64,000 bases of DNA, from positions 43,073 through 107,072 of the forward strand of contig CALKXT010000047.1 in the NCBI GenBank assembly GCA_938003685.1, in the 5' to 3' direction. The stretch is from an uncultured Sulfitobacter sp. (lineage in GTDB: Bacteria; Pseudomonadota; Alphaproteobacteria; Rhodobacterales; Rhodobacteraceae). The notes beneath the pieces were generated by a model. The model was not told the origin of the DNA, did not search any database, and was given only the letters and a program-made list of their open reading frames with translations. The position numbers and the translations under genes are program-made. Below, one piece after another: positions 1 through 9,294 of this stretch (position 1 is its first letter; each line of letters begins with the position of its first letter).

Positions 1-356
1 TCCTTTGAAGGAACAACCGCGCCGGTGCCATAGACGATGCGATCATCGGATGAATATCCTTTGATCAAATAGTCGGGTGAAGTGGTCAGTACAGGCGGCA
101 AGGTATCGCCACCACCGCGTTCACAAGGGGCAGCGCATAGAAATATTGGCCCGGTTTCTGCGTAAGGATGTAACCCATCGAAAGGCCGATAGGCCAGTAT
201 CAACATACCCGCACCCTTTGGGACGTTCTTCATGCAGTGACGACAGGGGGTGCCGGAACCATCTGACACGGCATGCTCTGGGGCATGGTCATATGCGTCG
301 GGTGCGCCAGCCTGATAGGCACGAACAATATCGGTAGGCAGAGCTGAAAATTGCAT
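1..356 (-). CDS. DUF1203 family protein, C-terminus cut by the window edge
   Basis: This is a minus-strand reading frame that runs off the left edge of the window, so only about 118 N-terminal residues are present. Seen in the translation: it begins MQFSALPTDIVRAYQAG, then has a PCRHCM motif, a hydrophobic LILAYRPF stretch, YAETGPIFLC, and further on KGYSSDDRIVYGTG. This order matches the DUF1203 family as I remember it (short cytosolic proteins of about 150 residues, function unknown). The ATG at 354-356 is preceded by AAGGA with good spacing, which fixes the start. The plus-strand frame over the same bases has no family-like content. No function can be given. Confidence 0.8.
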   Translation of the reverse strand, partial: MQFSALPTDIVRAYQAGAPDAYDHAPEHAVSDGSGTPCRHCMKNVPKGAGMLILAYRPFDGLHPYAETGPIFLCAAPCERGGGDTLPPVLTTSPDYLIKGYSSDDRIVYGTGAVVPSK

Positions 357-531
357 TTGAGTGTTCCTTTTGTTGACCTTCTTTGTCGCGGTTATGGGGC
401 TGCTCCCTCAATCCGATTTTTGCGCATATTTGCCTAAGGACATGAAAATGGTTCACGCCAGCCCTTTCACCCGCTAGAAGGCCAAGAAAACAAAGCAAGT
501 AATCTATCAGTTGAGCGGAGCAGGCATTTTC

Positions 532-2049
532 ATGAGTACCCCTAAGCCAGTGGTTTTGTGCATCCTTGATGGATGGGGTTTGCGCGACGAACGTGAGGGC
601 AACGCGCCATTGCTAGCCAAAACGCCAACCTTTGACCACATCATGCAAAACTGTCCCAACGCGACATTGATCACTTATGGTCCTGATGTGGGTTTACCAC
701 GTGGGCAGATGGGCAATTCCGAGGTGGGGCATACCAACATCGGCGCTGGCCGGGTTGTGGCGATGGATTTGGGTCAGATTGATCTGGCGATTGAGGAAGG
801 TAGCTTTGCTAATAACGCGCGGTTGCGGGCGTTTATCGGGCAGATGTTGGAAACAGGTGGCACGGCGCACTTGATGGGTGTTGTGTCGGATGGTGGTGTG
901 CATGGGCACTTGAACCACATGATCGCGGCGGCAAAGTCATTAGATGACGCCAAAGTGCCAGTGGTGATTCACGCTTTGACTGATGGTCGCGACGTGGCCC
1001 CGCGTTCTGCGCTTGGATTTTTTGAAACGCTTGAGGCGGCGTTGCCGACAGGCGTTCAGATTGCCACAGTAACGGGCCGCTATTATGCGATGGACCGTGA
1101 TAATCGTTGGGACCGCGTCGCCAAAGCATATGCCGCGATCGCCTTTGGTGATGGAATTGCTGAAAAAACCGCCAAAACTGCAGTTGAAAGTGCCTATGCA
1201 CGCGATGAAAATGATGAATTTATCGCAGCAGCGGTGCTGGACGGATATGGCGGTATCAAGGATGGCGATGGCCTGTTCTGTTTGAATTTTCGTGCAGACC
1301 GCGCGCGCGAGATTATGGCAGCATTTGGTGACCCCAATTTTGATGCGTTTGATACAGGTAGGCGACCAAAATGCGCTGCACTGATGGGCATGGCGGCTTA
1401 TTCTGATGCCCATTCAGGGTATATGACCACAGTTTATCCCAAACCAGAGATCGTGAACACATTGGGGGCATGGGTTGCACAGCAAGGCCTGCGCCAATTC
1501 CGGTTGGCAGAAACTGAGAAATACCCCCATGTGACGTTCTTTTTGAACGGCGGTGCGGAATTGCCGGAGGCGGGTGAAGATCGTTATATGCCCAAATCTC
1601 CAAATGTCGCGACCTATGATTTGCAGCCGGAAATGTCGTGCGGCGAAGTGACAGACCATTTTGTGCAGGCGATTGAGGAAGGCTATGACCTGATCGTCGT
1701 GAACTATGCCAATCCCGACATGGTTGGTCACACCGGTGATTTGCAGGCAGGTATTGCCGCATGTGAAGCTGTGGATGCAGGGTTGGCGCGTGTTGTCGAA
1801 GCTTTGGAAAAAGCTGGTGGTGCGATGATTTTGACGGCAGACCACGGCAACTGCGAAACGATGATTGACCCAGAAACAGGTGGCGCGCACACAGCGCATA
1901 CGCTGAATCCAGTGCCGGTCGCACTGGTGGGTGGACCTGATGGCGTGAAATTATCTGGAGGGCGGCTGGCCGATTTGGCACCTACTTTGCTGCACCTTAT
2001 GGGGTTGACCAAGCCAGATGAAATGACAGGGCAGTGCCTGTTGTCATGA
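532..2049 (+). CDS. gpmI: 2,3-bisphosphoglycerate-independent phosphoglycerate mutase
   Basis: This enzyme interconverts 3- and 2-phosphoglycerate in glycolysis and gluconeogenesis using two Mn ions and a phosphoserine intermediate. The 505-residue product has the family's usual length. Seen: an N-terminal metal site around D13 (CILDGWGLR), the catalytic serine S63 within GNSEVGHTNIGAGR, and the C-terminal metal-binding stretches NPDMVGHTG and TADHGNCE. A longer frame opens at a TTG at 511, but the ATG at 532 gives the standard MSTPKPVVLCILDGWG start and has GGAG at 517-520. The stop overlaps the start of the EnvC-like gene by 4 bp. Gene order gpmI, EnvC-like factor, ctpA suggests one transcription unit. 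Confident from motifs alone. Confidence 0.97.
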   Translation: MSTPKPVVLCILDGWGLRDEREGNAPLLAKTPTFDHIMQNCPNATLITYGPDVGLPRGQMGNSEVGHTNIGAGRVVAMDLGQIDLAIEEGSFANNARLRAFIGQMLETGGTAHLMGVVSDGGVHGHLNHMIAAAKSLDDAKVPVVIHALTDGRDVAPRSALGFFETLEAALPTGVQIATVTGRYYAMDRDNRWDRVAKAYAAIAFGDGIAEKTAKTAVESAYARDENDEFIAAAVLDGYGGIKDGDGLFCLNFRADRAREIMAAFGDPNFDAFDTGRRPKCAALMGMAAYSDAHSGYMTTVYPKPEIVNTLGAWVAQQGLRQFRLAETEKYPHVTFFLNGGAELPEAGEDRYMPKSPNVATYDLQPEMSCGEVTDHFVQAIEEGYDLIVVNYANPDMVGHTGDLQAGIAACEAVDAGLARVVEALEKAGGAMILTADHGNCETMIDPETGGAHTAHTLNPVPVALVGGPDGVKLSGGRLADLAPTLLHLMGLTKPDEMTGQCLLS

Positions 2050-3176
2050 TCCGCAGTGCGCTCATCCTTTTACTGATTTGGCCTGTTGCAGTTTTTGCTC
2101 AATCTGAGGCCGCGGTCGAGGCGCGCGCAGCAGCGGCAGAATTGGAAAGCGCGTCTGCTTTGCTTGACGACGCGGATAGCGCGCGTGATCGGGTCAAAGC
2201 GTTGACGGAAACCATACAGGCGTTTGAAAAGGGTCTGGGGGCAATGCGCGCTGGCTTGCGTCAAGTCGCAATCAACGAGGCGCAACTGACGCAAAAGCTT
2301 GAGGCGCGTGACGGTGAAGTCGCCCAATTGCTTGGGGTGTTACAGAGCATCGGTGGGTCACCTTCACCCGTATCATTTTTGCACCCGGATGGCCCAACGG
2401 GAACTGCGCGTGCTGGTATGTTGTTGGCTGAATTGACGCCTGCGCTGAATACCCGTGCTGATGCCTTACGCCGTGATCTTGAAGACGTACAAACGCTGCG
2501 TACCCTTCAAGTGGATGCTAAAGAACGGCTGCAAAAAGGGCTTACTGAAGTGCAAGCTGCGCGGACATCTTTGAACCAAGCGATGGCGAACCGCACGGAC
2601 CTGCCCATACGCTTTACCGAAGATCCCGTGCGTACTGCTATTCTAATTGCATCGACCGAGACACTTGATGGATTTGCTAGCGGGTTGTCAGAAATTGTAA
2701 CGGACGAAGTTGCACCAGCGCCTGTTAATTTGGATGGCCAGGTCGGGGACCTCACCCTGCCAGTTCAAGGATTACTATTACGGCGCGCAGGTGAGGCCGA
2801 TGCCGCAGGTGTGAAACGCCCCGGCATTATCGTCGCAACACGCCCTCGTGCCATCGTCACAACCCCTACTGCGGCAACGATCCGTTACACTGGGCCGTTG
2901 CTTGATTTTGGCAACGTGATCATTTTAGAACCGCAAGCGGACACATTGTTTGTGTTGGCGGGTTTAGATGTGGTGTACGGAACAGCAGGACAAGTGATCG
3001 CTGGCGGCACACCAATTGGGCTAATGGGCGGGCAAACAGACGGAAATGACACGACATTGTCACTAGGTCGTGAAGGCACTGGCCCTGATCGCTCAGAAAC
3101 GCTCTATATAGAGGTCAGGCAAGACAACACTCCACAGGACCCAAGCGACTGGTTCCGCACCGACAAGGATGGATAA
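2046..3176 (+). CDS. EnvC-like murein hydrolase activator with degenerate LytM domain
   Basis: Probably a periplasmic activator of cell-wall amidases at division. The 376-residue product has a signal peptide (hydrophobic ILLLIWPVAVFA, likely cut near residue 18), a long Ala/Glu-rich helical region to about residue 200 that reads as coiled coil, and a C-terminal LytM/M23-like beta domain ending in LYIEVRQDN. In active M23 peptidases this domain carries HxxxD and HxH zinc ligands. Here the first is replaced around RRAGEADAAGVKRPG and no histidine is visible in the second. That is the condition of EnvC and NlpD, which activate AmiA/B/C rather than cut murein. The start at 2046 makes an ATGA overlap with gpmI; an earlier ATG at 2034 is less likely. 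ctpA follows after 3 bp. Confidence 0.82.
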   Translation: MIRSALILLLIWPVAVFAQSEAAVEARAAAAELESASALLDDADSARDRVKALTETIQAFEKGLGAMRAGLRQVAINEAQLTQKLEARDGEVAQLLGVLQSIGGSPSPVSFLHPDGPTGTARAGMLLAELTPALNTRADALRRDLEDVQTLRTLQVDAKERLQKGLTEVQAARTSLNQAMANRTDLPIRFTEDPVRTAILIASTETLDGFASGLSEIVTDEVAPAPVNLDGQVGDLTLPVQGLLLRRAGEADAAGVKRPGIIVATRPRAIVTTPTAATIRYTGPLLDFGNVIILEPQADTLFVLAGLDVVYGTAGQVIAGGTPIGLMGGQTDGNDTTLSLGREGTGPDRSETLYIEVRQDNTPQDPSDWFRTDKDG

Positions 3177-3179
3177 AAG

Positions 3180-4520
3180 ATGAAGAAATTTGTGATGGCT
3201 GCCATTGGCGGCACTTTGGCAGGTGTTCTCGTTACAACACAGATTGCCGGCCCCTTGTTGGCGCAGGAATCGGCCAAGACAGAAAATGTTTATGAACAGC
3301 TTGACCTGTTTGGCGACATCTTTGAACGCATTCGCGCGCAATACGTGGAAGAGGTCGAAACTGATGAACTGATCGAAGCGGCCATCAACGGCATGCTGAC
3401 ATCGCTTGATCCACATTCCAGCTATCTGTCGCCCAAAGCTGCTGCCAAGATGCGCGAACAGACGCGCGGTGAATTTGGTGGTCTTGGTATTGAAGTCACG
3501 CAAGAAGACGGCTTTGTCAAAGTTGTATCACCCATTGATGGTACACCTGCCGCTGAGGCGGGTATCGAAGCGGGTGATTTTATCACGCAGGTGAACGGCG
3601 AAAGCCTGTTGGGTTTGCTTCTCGACGATGCGGTCGAACTGATGCGCGGCCCTGTGGGGTCCGAGATTGTCATCACCGTTGTGCGTGAAGGTGAGGCAGA
3701 ACCGTTTGATGTGTCGATCATTCGTGACACGATCCAATTGACGGCGGTACGTGCGCGCACCGAAGGATCGACTGCGGTGCTGCGTCTGACGACATTCAAC
3801 GAACAGACCTATCCAAAGATGAAAGAAGAGCTGGAAAAGCAGATCGAAAACCTTGGCGGCATCGATAACATGAACGGCATTGTCCTCGACCTGCGCAACA
3901 ATCCGGGTGGATTGTTGAATCAAGCGATTGCCGTGTCCGATGCGTTCTTGGAAGAAGGCGAAATCGTCAGCACGCGTGGCCGTGAATTGGCCGATGGTGA
4001 CCGGGTGAACGCGACACCGGGTGATTTGTCGCAAGGCAAACCGATTGTTGTGTTGATCAACGGTGGCTCTGCTTCGGCGTCTGAAATTGTTGCGGGTGCG
4101 TTGCAAGATCACCGCCGCGCGATTGTGATTGGTACAAAAAGCTTTGGTAAGGGGTCTGTTCAGACCGTCATGCCACTGCGTGGTGATGGTGCGATGCGCC
4201 TGACGACTGCGCGTTATTACACGCCATCAGGCCGCTCTATTCAGGCGCTGGGTGTGTCCCCAGATATCATCGTAGCACAGCCCGCAGTAAAGCCGAAAAC
4301 CGAAGAAGAGGAAGAGGCGGCCACAACACGTCGCACACGTTCAGAAGCGGACTTGCGCGGTAGCTTGAACAACGACAGCTTGACCGAAGATCAGATCAAG
4401 CAGATTGAAGCCGACCGCGATAAAGCCGAAAAAGCCGCTGAATTGCGCGAGGAAGATTACCAACTGGCCTATGCCATTGATATTCTCAAGGGTCTGTCTG
4501 CATTGGGTCCAAAAGAGTAA
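3180..4520 (+). CDS. ctpA: S41 family C-terminal processing peptidase
   Basis: A periplasmic serine protease of the carboxy-terminal processing family, expected to trim or degrade envelope proteins. The 446-residue product has a signal peptide (IGGTLAGVLVTTQIAGPLLA), the dimerization element LTSLDPHSSYL, a PDZ domain at about residues 90-175 and the S41 catalytic domain after it. The Ser-Lys dyad is visible as S299 in GGSASASEIVAGAL and K324 with Q328 in KSFGKGSVQ, with the spacing of characterized CtpB/D1P enzymes. The tail is charged (TEEEEEAATTRRTRSEADLR). It sits 3 bp behind the EnvC-like gene; in other bacteria such proteases and amidase activators both act on peptidoglycan remodelling, so a shared role is plausible (inference). 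Confidence 0.95.
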   Translation: MKKFVMAAIGGTLAGVLVTTQIAGPLLAQESAKTENVYEQLDLFGDIFERIRAQYVEEVETDELIEAAINGMLTSLDPHSSYLSPKAAAKMREQTRGEFGGLGIEVTQEDGFVKVVSPIDGTPAAEAGIEAGDFITQVNGESLLGLLLDDAVELMRGPVGSEIVITVVREGEAEPFDVSIIRDTIQLTAVRARTEGSTAVLRLTTFNEQTYPKMKEELEKQIENLGGIDNMNGIVLDLRNNPGGLLNQAIAVSDAFLEEGEIVSTRGRELADGDRVNATPGDLSQGKPIVVLINGGSASASEIVAGALQDHRRAIVIGTKSFGKGSVQTVMPLRGDGAMRLTTARYYTPSGRSIQALGVSPDIIVAQPAVKPKTEEEEEAATTRRTRSEADLRGSLNNDSLTEDQIKQIEADRDKAEKAAELREEDYQLAYAIDILKGLSALGPKE

Positions 4521-4540
4521 TTTCTATAGCAGTCTAAACA

Positions 4541-4573
4541 AAAAAGGCCCGTGCATGATGCATGGGCCTTTTT
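4541..4573. terminator. Bidirectional Rho-independent terminator between ctpA and the RND pump gene
   Basis: A 10-bp stem (GGCCCGTGCA / TGCATGGGCC, one G-T wobble) with a 3-nt loop is flanked by an A-run on the left and TTTTT on the right. It can therefore stop transcription from ctpA on the plus strand and from the RND gene on the minus strand. Confidence 0.9.
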
Positions 4574-4608
4574 ATGTGTGTGCGCATATCGCCCGCAAAC
4601 GATGGCCG

Positions 4609-7600
4609 TTACTTGCGAAACATCAGCCGATAAGCACAAGGCACGAGCAGCAGTGTTAAAGGTGTCGCGGCTGCTAACCCGCCAATCATCAAGGTGGCCA
4701 TCGGTTCGAACAAGGCACCCCCAGCAATCGCCATGGGAAGCAAGCCAAACACCGTTGTGAAAGTCGTCAGTAAAATTGGCGTCACACGTTTCTTTGATGC
4801 TGACACAATCGCATCTTCAATCGATTGTGTGGCGCGTTCAATGTCGATTTGGTCGATCAGAACAATGGCGTTGTTGATGATGATACCGGCCAAGGAAATC
4901 ATCCCAAGCGTGCCAAAAAATGACATCGGTTGACCAAACAAATACAAACCAATTCCGGCACCGGATGCGACCAATGGAATGGTCATAAAAGTCAGTGCAA
5001 CGCGACGGGACGAGTTGAACTGGAACATCAAAGCAATCAACATCACGACCACAGTCAGTGGCAAGCCACTTGCCAGATTGCTGTTTGCCTCAGAGCTGTC
5101 CGTCAATTCGCCGCCGATCTCTACGCGATAATCCGGCCCCAGATCAGCGATGACATCATCAATCGTGGGCTGCAAATGATCCAGCATCTCACCTGCTGAG
5201 AAGCGACCGCTTTTGCCTTCGACAATAAGTTGACGTTCCTGATTTTCGCGCCTGATTTGCGAAAACTCAAACCGGGGCGCAAAGTTTGCTACTTGATCAA
5301 GTGCTATCAAGCGGCCGTTGGCAGGAATCGATAGATTCGCCAAATCTTCCAGACTGTCACGAAAGCTTTCATCAGCACGCAAGACAATTGGTATGCTGTC
5401 ACTGCCTTCGCGGTAGGTGGATTCGACCGTACCGCTTAGGAATGTTTCCATCACATCAGAGATATCGCGCGACGTCACGCCGAATTCGCGCGCTTTGTCC
5501 TGTTGGACCTCAACAATCATTTTGACCAGCTTGTTGCCCCAATTGGTTTTGACGAATATTTGGTCAGGAACTGTGTTAAAGGCGGCCTCCAACTGTTTGG
5601 ACGCGGCGAGTAATCTATCGCCATCTTCACCAATAATCTTGACCTGAACAATACCACTTTCACCCGCCCCCATCGATAGGCGTGTTACCCGAAAACGGGC
5701 TGCCGGATGATTGCGCAGAACATGTGCGCGCAAGCGATCTGCGGCGACAACTGCCCCATCCGCATCGGCAGTGTTCACCACAAAAAATGCGCTTGACGGG
5801 TCTGTGTCCGCCGGGGATAGGGCAAGGTAAAATCGCGGCCCACCAGAGCCAACAAATACCGTTGTATTGACGACCTCGGGGTTAGCATCCGCATCAGACA
5901 GCCACTTTTCAACCGCCAGTGCCTCGTCGCGGGTTGCTTTGATGGATGTGCCACGGGGCATATCCATATACATCAGAAAATCAGCACGCGCAGAAAGCGG
6001 AAACATCTCAGACTTGTTTAGGCCTAAAACGGAGCTGCCTAAGATCACAACCAGATAAACTGCTGGCACAATCAACAGACCCCAGCGCAAAATGCGCCGC
6101 ACCAACCAGCCGTACCAACGCACGAGTGCGTTTTCCTTGGGTTCCTTGCCCGCCTTTAAAATGCGTGCCGCAAGAAATGGCAGGATATATAATGCTGTGA
6201 CCCATGAACCCAACAACATCAACGCAACAACAGCCCCTAGCGAGAAGGCAAATTCGCCTGTCGTGCCCTCAAGGATGAGCATTGGAATAAACGCAGAAAC
6301 TGTAGTGATGGAAGCTACAGCGAGTGGGATAAAGAACTGTTTGCCCGCGTCCAATGCAGCATCTTCAGGGGCGGCACCCGCGCGCAAACGGTTTTGAATA
6401 TCCTCAACCACAACCAGCCCATTGTCGACCAGCAGTCCTAGCGAGATGATCACCGCCGCAATCGAAATTTGTTGCAAAGCGATGCCAAGATAGGACATGC
6501 CGAGCAGCGCAAAACCCATAGTAAAAGGCACGATCATCGCAACCACCAAAGCAGGGCGTAGGCCAAGGAACAACAACAACACCAATAAAACAACGCCAAA
6601 TGTCTGCGCTACATTGCTGAGCGCGCTGTTGATCGCGACGGTCACGTTGGTCTCTTGATAGGTTGAAAAGTTATATGAAATCCCAATGGGTTGTGTATCT
6701 TCAAACGCGGCAACCCTATCCTTGAGGACTTTGCCGATCTTTTGGATGTCGCGTGTGTCGTTCATTTCGACGGCCAGCAACAAGGCAGGCTTGCCATTAA
6801 AATAGACCGGCGATTCAGGTGGATCGACAAAGCCGCGTCGGACAGTCAGCAAATCCTTGAGTCGCACCAAATTGCCTGTGCTACTGACCTGTGTCAGAAT
6901 TTCACCAATCTCTTCGACTGAGTTGAAATCGCCATTTGCCTCGAGGGCAAGTGTGGTGCCAGCAGCATCCAATTTACCCGCAGGAAGGATGACGTTCTGA
7001 GCCTGTAAATCGGCAATCACTTGCTTAAGTTGCACACCAACAGCGGCCAATTTTCGACTGTCGATCTCAAGGAAAATCCGTTCATCCTGGACGCCAGATA
7101 GACTAACCTTGGTGATGCCATCTAACGTGTATAAATTCTTGCGCAAGGCATCCGCAGAATCCCAGACTTCGCGTAGATCGAACCCTTCGCCAGTGACCGC
7201 AATTGTCGCAATCGAAACATCGCCGTAATTGGTGTTGATGTTCGGGCCTTGGGTGCCTTCAGGAAACCGGACCTCTTCCATTTTGTTGCGGATGTCTTGA
7301 AAGATGGCAGGCAGTTCTGACGAGCCAACCGATTCATATAAATTCAGCGTGACAACAGCTGAACCCGTGGTGATTAGCGTCGAAATATCTTCAACTTCAC
7401 CAATCTCGCGGGCTTTGCGTTCAATTGGTGTCGCCAAAAGATCTTCGACCCGCTCAGGCGACATGCCCTCAAAACTCGCCGCAACGATTGCCGTGCGAAT
7501 GGTGATCGCAGGGTTTTCCCGTTTAGGCAGCCCGAAATAAGTTATGGCTCCCATGATCAGAAGGCCGATCATCATCAAAACCGTCAGCCTGCTTTTGTTC

Positions 7601-7626
7601 AGGCCAAAGCGCGTTAGAATATCCAT
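4609..7626 (-). CDS. RND efflux pump inner-membrane subunit (AcrB/HAE1 type)
   Basis: A proton- or ion-driven exporter subunit of 1005 residues, the usual length, spanning the inner membrane about 12 times with two large periplasmic loops. Seen: N-terminal helix after FGLNKSRLTVL, porter-domain sequence, TM4 motif GLLVDNGLVVVED at residues 398-410, and a second half ending in LLVPCAYRLM. The relay residues differ from AcrB. D407 is kept as D401, D408 is replaced by N402, and in TM10 the lysine K940 is replaced by N918 (IIINNAIVLID). The subclass and substrate cannot be told from sequence; biocides, detergents or lipids are all possible. The adaptor gene lies 4 bp upstream in the same operon. 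No outer-membrane factor gene is in the window, so a shared TolC must be used if one is needed. Confidence 0.93.
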   Translation of the reverse strand: MDILTRFGLNKSRLTVLMMIGLLIMGAITYFGLPKRENPAITIRTAIVAASFEGMSPERVEDLLATPIERKAREIGEVEDISTLITTGSAVVTLNLYESVGSSELPAIFQDIRNKMEEVRFPEGTQGPNINTNYGDVSIATIAVTGEGFDLREVWDSADALRKNLYTLDGITKVSLSGVQDERIFLEIDSRKLAAVGVQLKQVIADLQAQNVILPAGKLDAAGTTLALEANGDFNSVEEIGEILTQVSSTGNLVRLKDLLTVRRGFVDPPESPVYFNGKPALLLAVEMNDTRDIQKIGKVLKDRVAAFEDTQPIGISYNFSTYQETNVTVAINSALSNVAQTFGVVLLVLLLFLGLRPALVVAMIVPFTMGFALLGMSYLGIALQQISIAAVIISLGLLVDNGLVVVEDIQNRLRAGAAPEDAALDAGKQFFIPLAVASITTVSAFIPMLILEGTTGEFAFSLGAVVALMLLGSWVTALYILPFLAARILKAGKEPKENALVRWYGWLVRRILRWGLLIVPAVYLVVILGSSVLGLNKSEMFPLSARADFLMYMDMPRGTSIKATRDEALAVEKWLSDADANPEVVNTTVFVGSGGPRFYLALSPADTDPSSAFFVVNTADADGAVVAADRLRAHVLRNHPAARFRVTRLSMGAGESGIVQVKIIGEDGDRLLAASKQLEAAFNTVPDQIFVKTNWGNKLVKMIVEVQQDKAREFGVTSRDISDVMETFLSGTVESTYREGSDSIPIVLRADESFRDSLEDLANLSIPANGRLIALDQVANFAPRFEFSQIRRENQERQLIVEGKSGRFSAGEMLDHLQPTIDDVIADLGPDYRVEIGGELTDSSEANSNLASGLPLTVVVMLIALMFQFNSSRRVALTFMTIPLVASGAGIGLYLFGQPMSFFGTLGMISLAGIIINNAIVLIDQIDIERATQSIEDAIVSASKKRVTPILLTTFTTVFGLLPMAIAGGALFEPMATLMIGGLAAATPLTLLLVPCAYRLMFRK

Positions 7627-7630
7627 GGCT

Positions 7631-8749
7631 TTAGTCCTCTAACAGCGTGACGGATTGCCCGTCGGTTAGAAAACTAACGCCTGCGGATGCAACGCGCTCT
7701 CCAGCTTCTAGCCCTGAAATCACCAAGACGGAGTTTTCGCGTATACCGGCAATCATGACTTCGCGTTTGTTGACAGTTTCTGTCGTTGGGTCATAGACAA
7801 ACAACTTGAGAGGTGCGGGTTCTGTTGGGCTGCGCGTGCCGGAAATGTTGCCTTCAACTACGGCCGCGCTGATCGGGATGGTAAAGCCAAGTTCAGCTGG
7901 AATGTCGAATTCAAGAGCAACTTCAACCGCCATACCTGATTTAATATCGGAAGGGGCGTCTTGGAGTGTTATGACGACCGGAAACGAAGAGACAGTATCG
8001 GCGCTTGCACCCAATTCGGTGACGACACCACGCAGTGTGCGATCAGGTGCATCAGCCAAACGTAATGTGGCGGGTTTGCCAATGGCTAGGCGATTGACCG
8101 TATCGTAATTGACAGTGAAACTGACTTCAAACCCACCCGCTTGATACAGTGTGGCAATGGCTGAACCGACGCCAACGGTTGCAAATGATTGCGCATCAAC
8201 CGAACTGATGATGCCATCAAAGGGTGCCAATAGATTTGTGTCGCGTGCTGATTTTTTGGCAGTGTCCAGCGCGCGCTCTGCTTGCACGAAGGCTTGCGCC
8301 GATGCGGTTGCGTCTGTCTTAGCATTGTCTACAGCGACCTTTGTCACAACACCACGTGTCAGCAATTCTTCCTGCCGGGCCAAATTTGCTGCACTGTTTT
8401 CAGCAGCCACACGCGATTGTTCGACCGCAGCTTCAGCAGAAGCGACCTGAATTTCCAGCGTTGCGTCATCAATCTGTGCCAATACTTCGCCTTCTTTGAC
8501 GACTTGACCTACTTTCAAATCAATTTCTTTTAGGCGTCCGCCAATCTCAAATCCTACTGTGGTCAGCTCAGAAGGCTGCAATACACTTGGAAAACGGCGC
8601 AATACACTGTGCTCGCTCTCAGCCACCAGCACAGTTTTCAGCCCCCGCACCGGAGCTTCAACATCTTGTGCCGCATCATCTTCGGGTAAACAGGCCGCTA
8701 CTAAAAAGGTTGCAGCCAAGAGACAAAAGGTTCTCTTCATGATTTTCAT
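7631..8749 (-). CDS. RND efflux periplasmic adaptor (membrane fusion protein), lipoprotein
   Basis: The adaptor links the RND pump to an outer-membrane channel. Chosen start MKIMKR at 8749 has GGAG 8 nt upstream; an upstream ATG at 8767 adds only six residues. The 372-residue protein has a lipoprotein signal with lipobox VAAC (Cys near residue 21), then beta-barrel and lipoyl sequence (VGQVVKEGEVLAQIDDATLE), a helical hairpin rich in Ala/Glu/Gln (about residues 85-145), the returning lipoyl half (LLAPFDGIISSV), a beta-barrel domain and a C-terminal membrane-proximal domain (VISGLEAGERVASAGV). This is the HlyD/AcrA fold order. The pump gene starts 4 bp after its stop, so both are co-transcribed. 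Confidence 0.93.
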   Translation of the reverse strand: MKIMKRTFCLLAATFLVAACLPEDDAAQDVEAPVRGLKTVLVAESEHSVLRRFPSVLQPSELTTVGFEIGGRLKEIDLKVGQVVKEGEVLAQIDDATLEIQVASAEAAVEQSRVAAENSAANLARQEELLTRGVVTKVAVDNAKTDATASAQAFVQAERALDTAKKSARDTNLLAPFDGIISSVDAQSFATVGVGSAIATLYQAGGFEVSFTVNYDTVNRLAIGKPATLRLADAPDRTLRGVVTELGASADTVSSFPVVITLQDAPSDIKSGMAVEVALEFDIPAELGFTIPISAAVVEGNISGTRSPTEPAPLKLFVYDPTTETVNKREVMIAGIRENSVLVISGLEAGERVASAGVSFLTDGQSVTLLED

Positions 8750-8776
8750 TCTTTGGTCTCCGGGCAATAAGTCAGG

Positions 8777-8805
8777 TTCAAATAACGCTGCTGGTTATCT
8801 GTCAA
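8777..8805 (-). promoter_or_regulatory. Possible sigma-70-type promoter of the RND efflux operon
   Basis: Reading the minus strand, a perfect TTGACA lies at 8800-8805 and, 17 nt on, TTTGAA at 8777-8782 (3 of 6 matches to a -10 box). It lies 28 nt before the adaptor start. The -35 is good, the -10 weak. A small inverted repeat, AATAGG at 8806-8811 with CCTATT at 8835-8840, lies just upstream and might bind a regulator. No regulator gene is adjacent. Confidence 0.4.
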
Positions 8806-8910
8806 AATAGGTTAGACGCCCAGTTTTTGAACGCCCTATTGATTTAGGCTAAGATACTAGAGCTTAATCGGCAATGATGATGGCGCACCGCAGGGTCGGG
8901 AACCTGGCGG

Positions 8911-9282
8911 TTACATCGTTTCAAGGCAATGACGACGGAAGGCACGTTTCAGCATATCCAACTCGGCACGCAGTAAATCCATTTCAGCACGAATATCATC
9001 ACCCAAAACCTCACCGGCCATCAATGTAACATGCCCGATCTTCTCATTTGCTGCCTTGTCGCAGATGATCAGCGTCTGTACGCCCTCGGCAATCGCATTA
9101 GCGGGAATGGGGAACGCCAAAACCCAATGGCCCGCATCCGCGTTATGCGTAATGCTGATGCCCTCAACCGCTTCTTTTTGGTGGGTCACTTCAATTTCAG
9201 GCTTTGTGTCGCCCGTGTTGGTGACGATGCCCTGCCAGACCCCCTGGGAGATTTTGGTCTTTGTCAATTGCACTGCGGTCAT
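8911..9282 (-). CDS. Conserved hypothetical protein (123 aa)
   Basis: I recognise no named domain. The 123-residue product has no signal peptide. It reads as a beta-rich first part (TKTKISQGVWQGIVTNTG ... GHWVLAFPIPANAIAEGVQTL) followed by a C-terminal amphipathic helix (DIRAEMDLLRAELDMLKRAF) that could form a short coiled coil. The start ATG at 9280-9282 has AAGGAG seven bases upstream, and that site overlaps the stop of the DUF6478-like gene, so the two are translationally linked and probably work together. Coding potential is supported by the ribosome site, the codon pattern and the clean ORF. Function unknown. Confidence 0.75.
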   Translation of the reverse strand: MTAVQLTKTKISQGVWQGIVTNTGDTKPEIEVTHQKEAVEGISITHNADAGHWVLAFPIPANAIAEGVQTLIICDKAANEKIGHVTLMAGEVLGDDIRAEMDLLRAELDMLKRAFRRHCLETM

Positions 9283-9294
9283 GCGCGTTGCTCC

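Noticed and set aside
511..531. Upstream TTG start for gpmI
   Set aside because: The ATG at 532 gives the family's standard N-terminus and has a usable ribosome site; the additional seven residues are not in the family.
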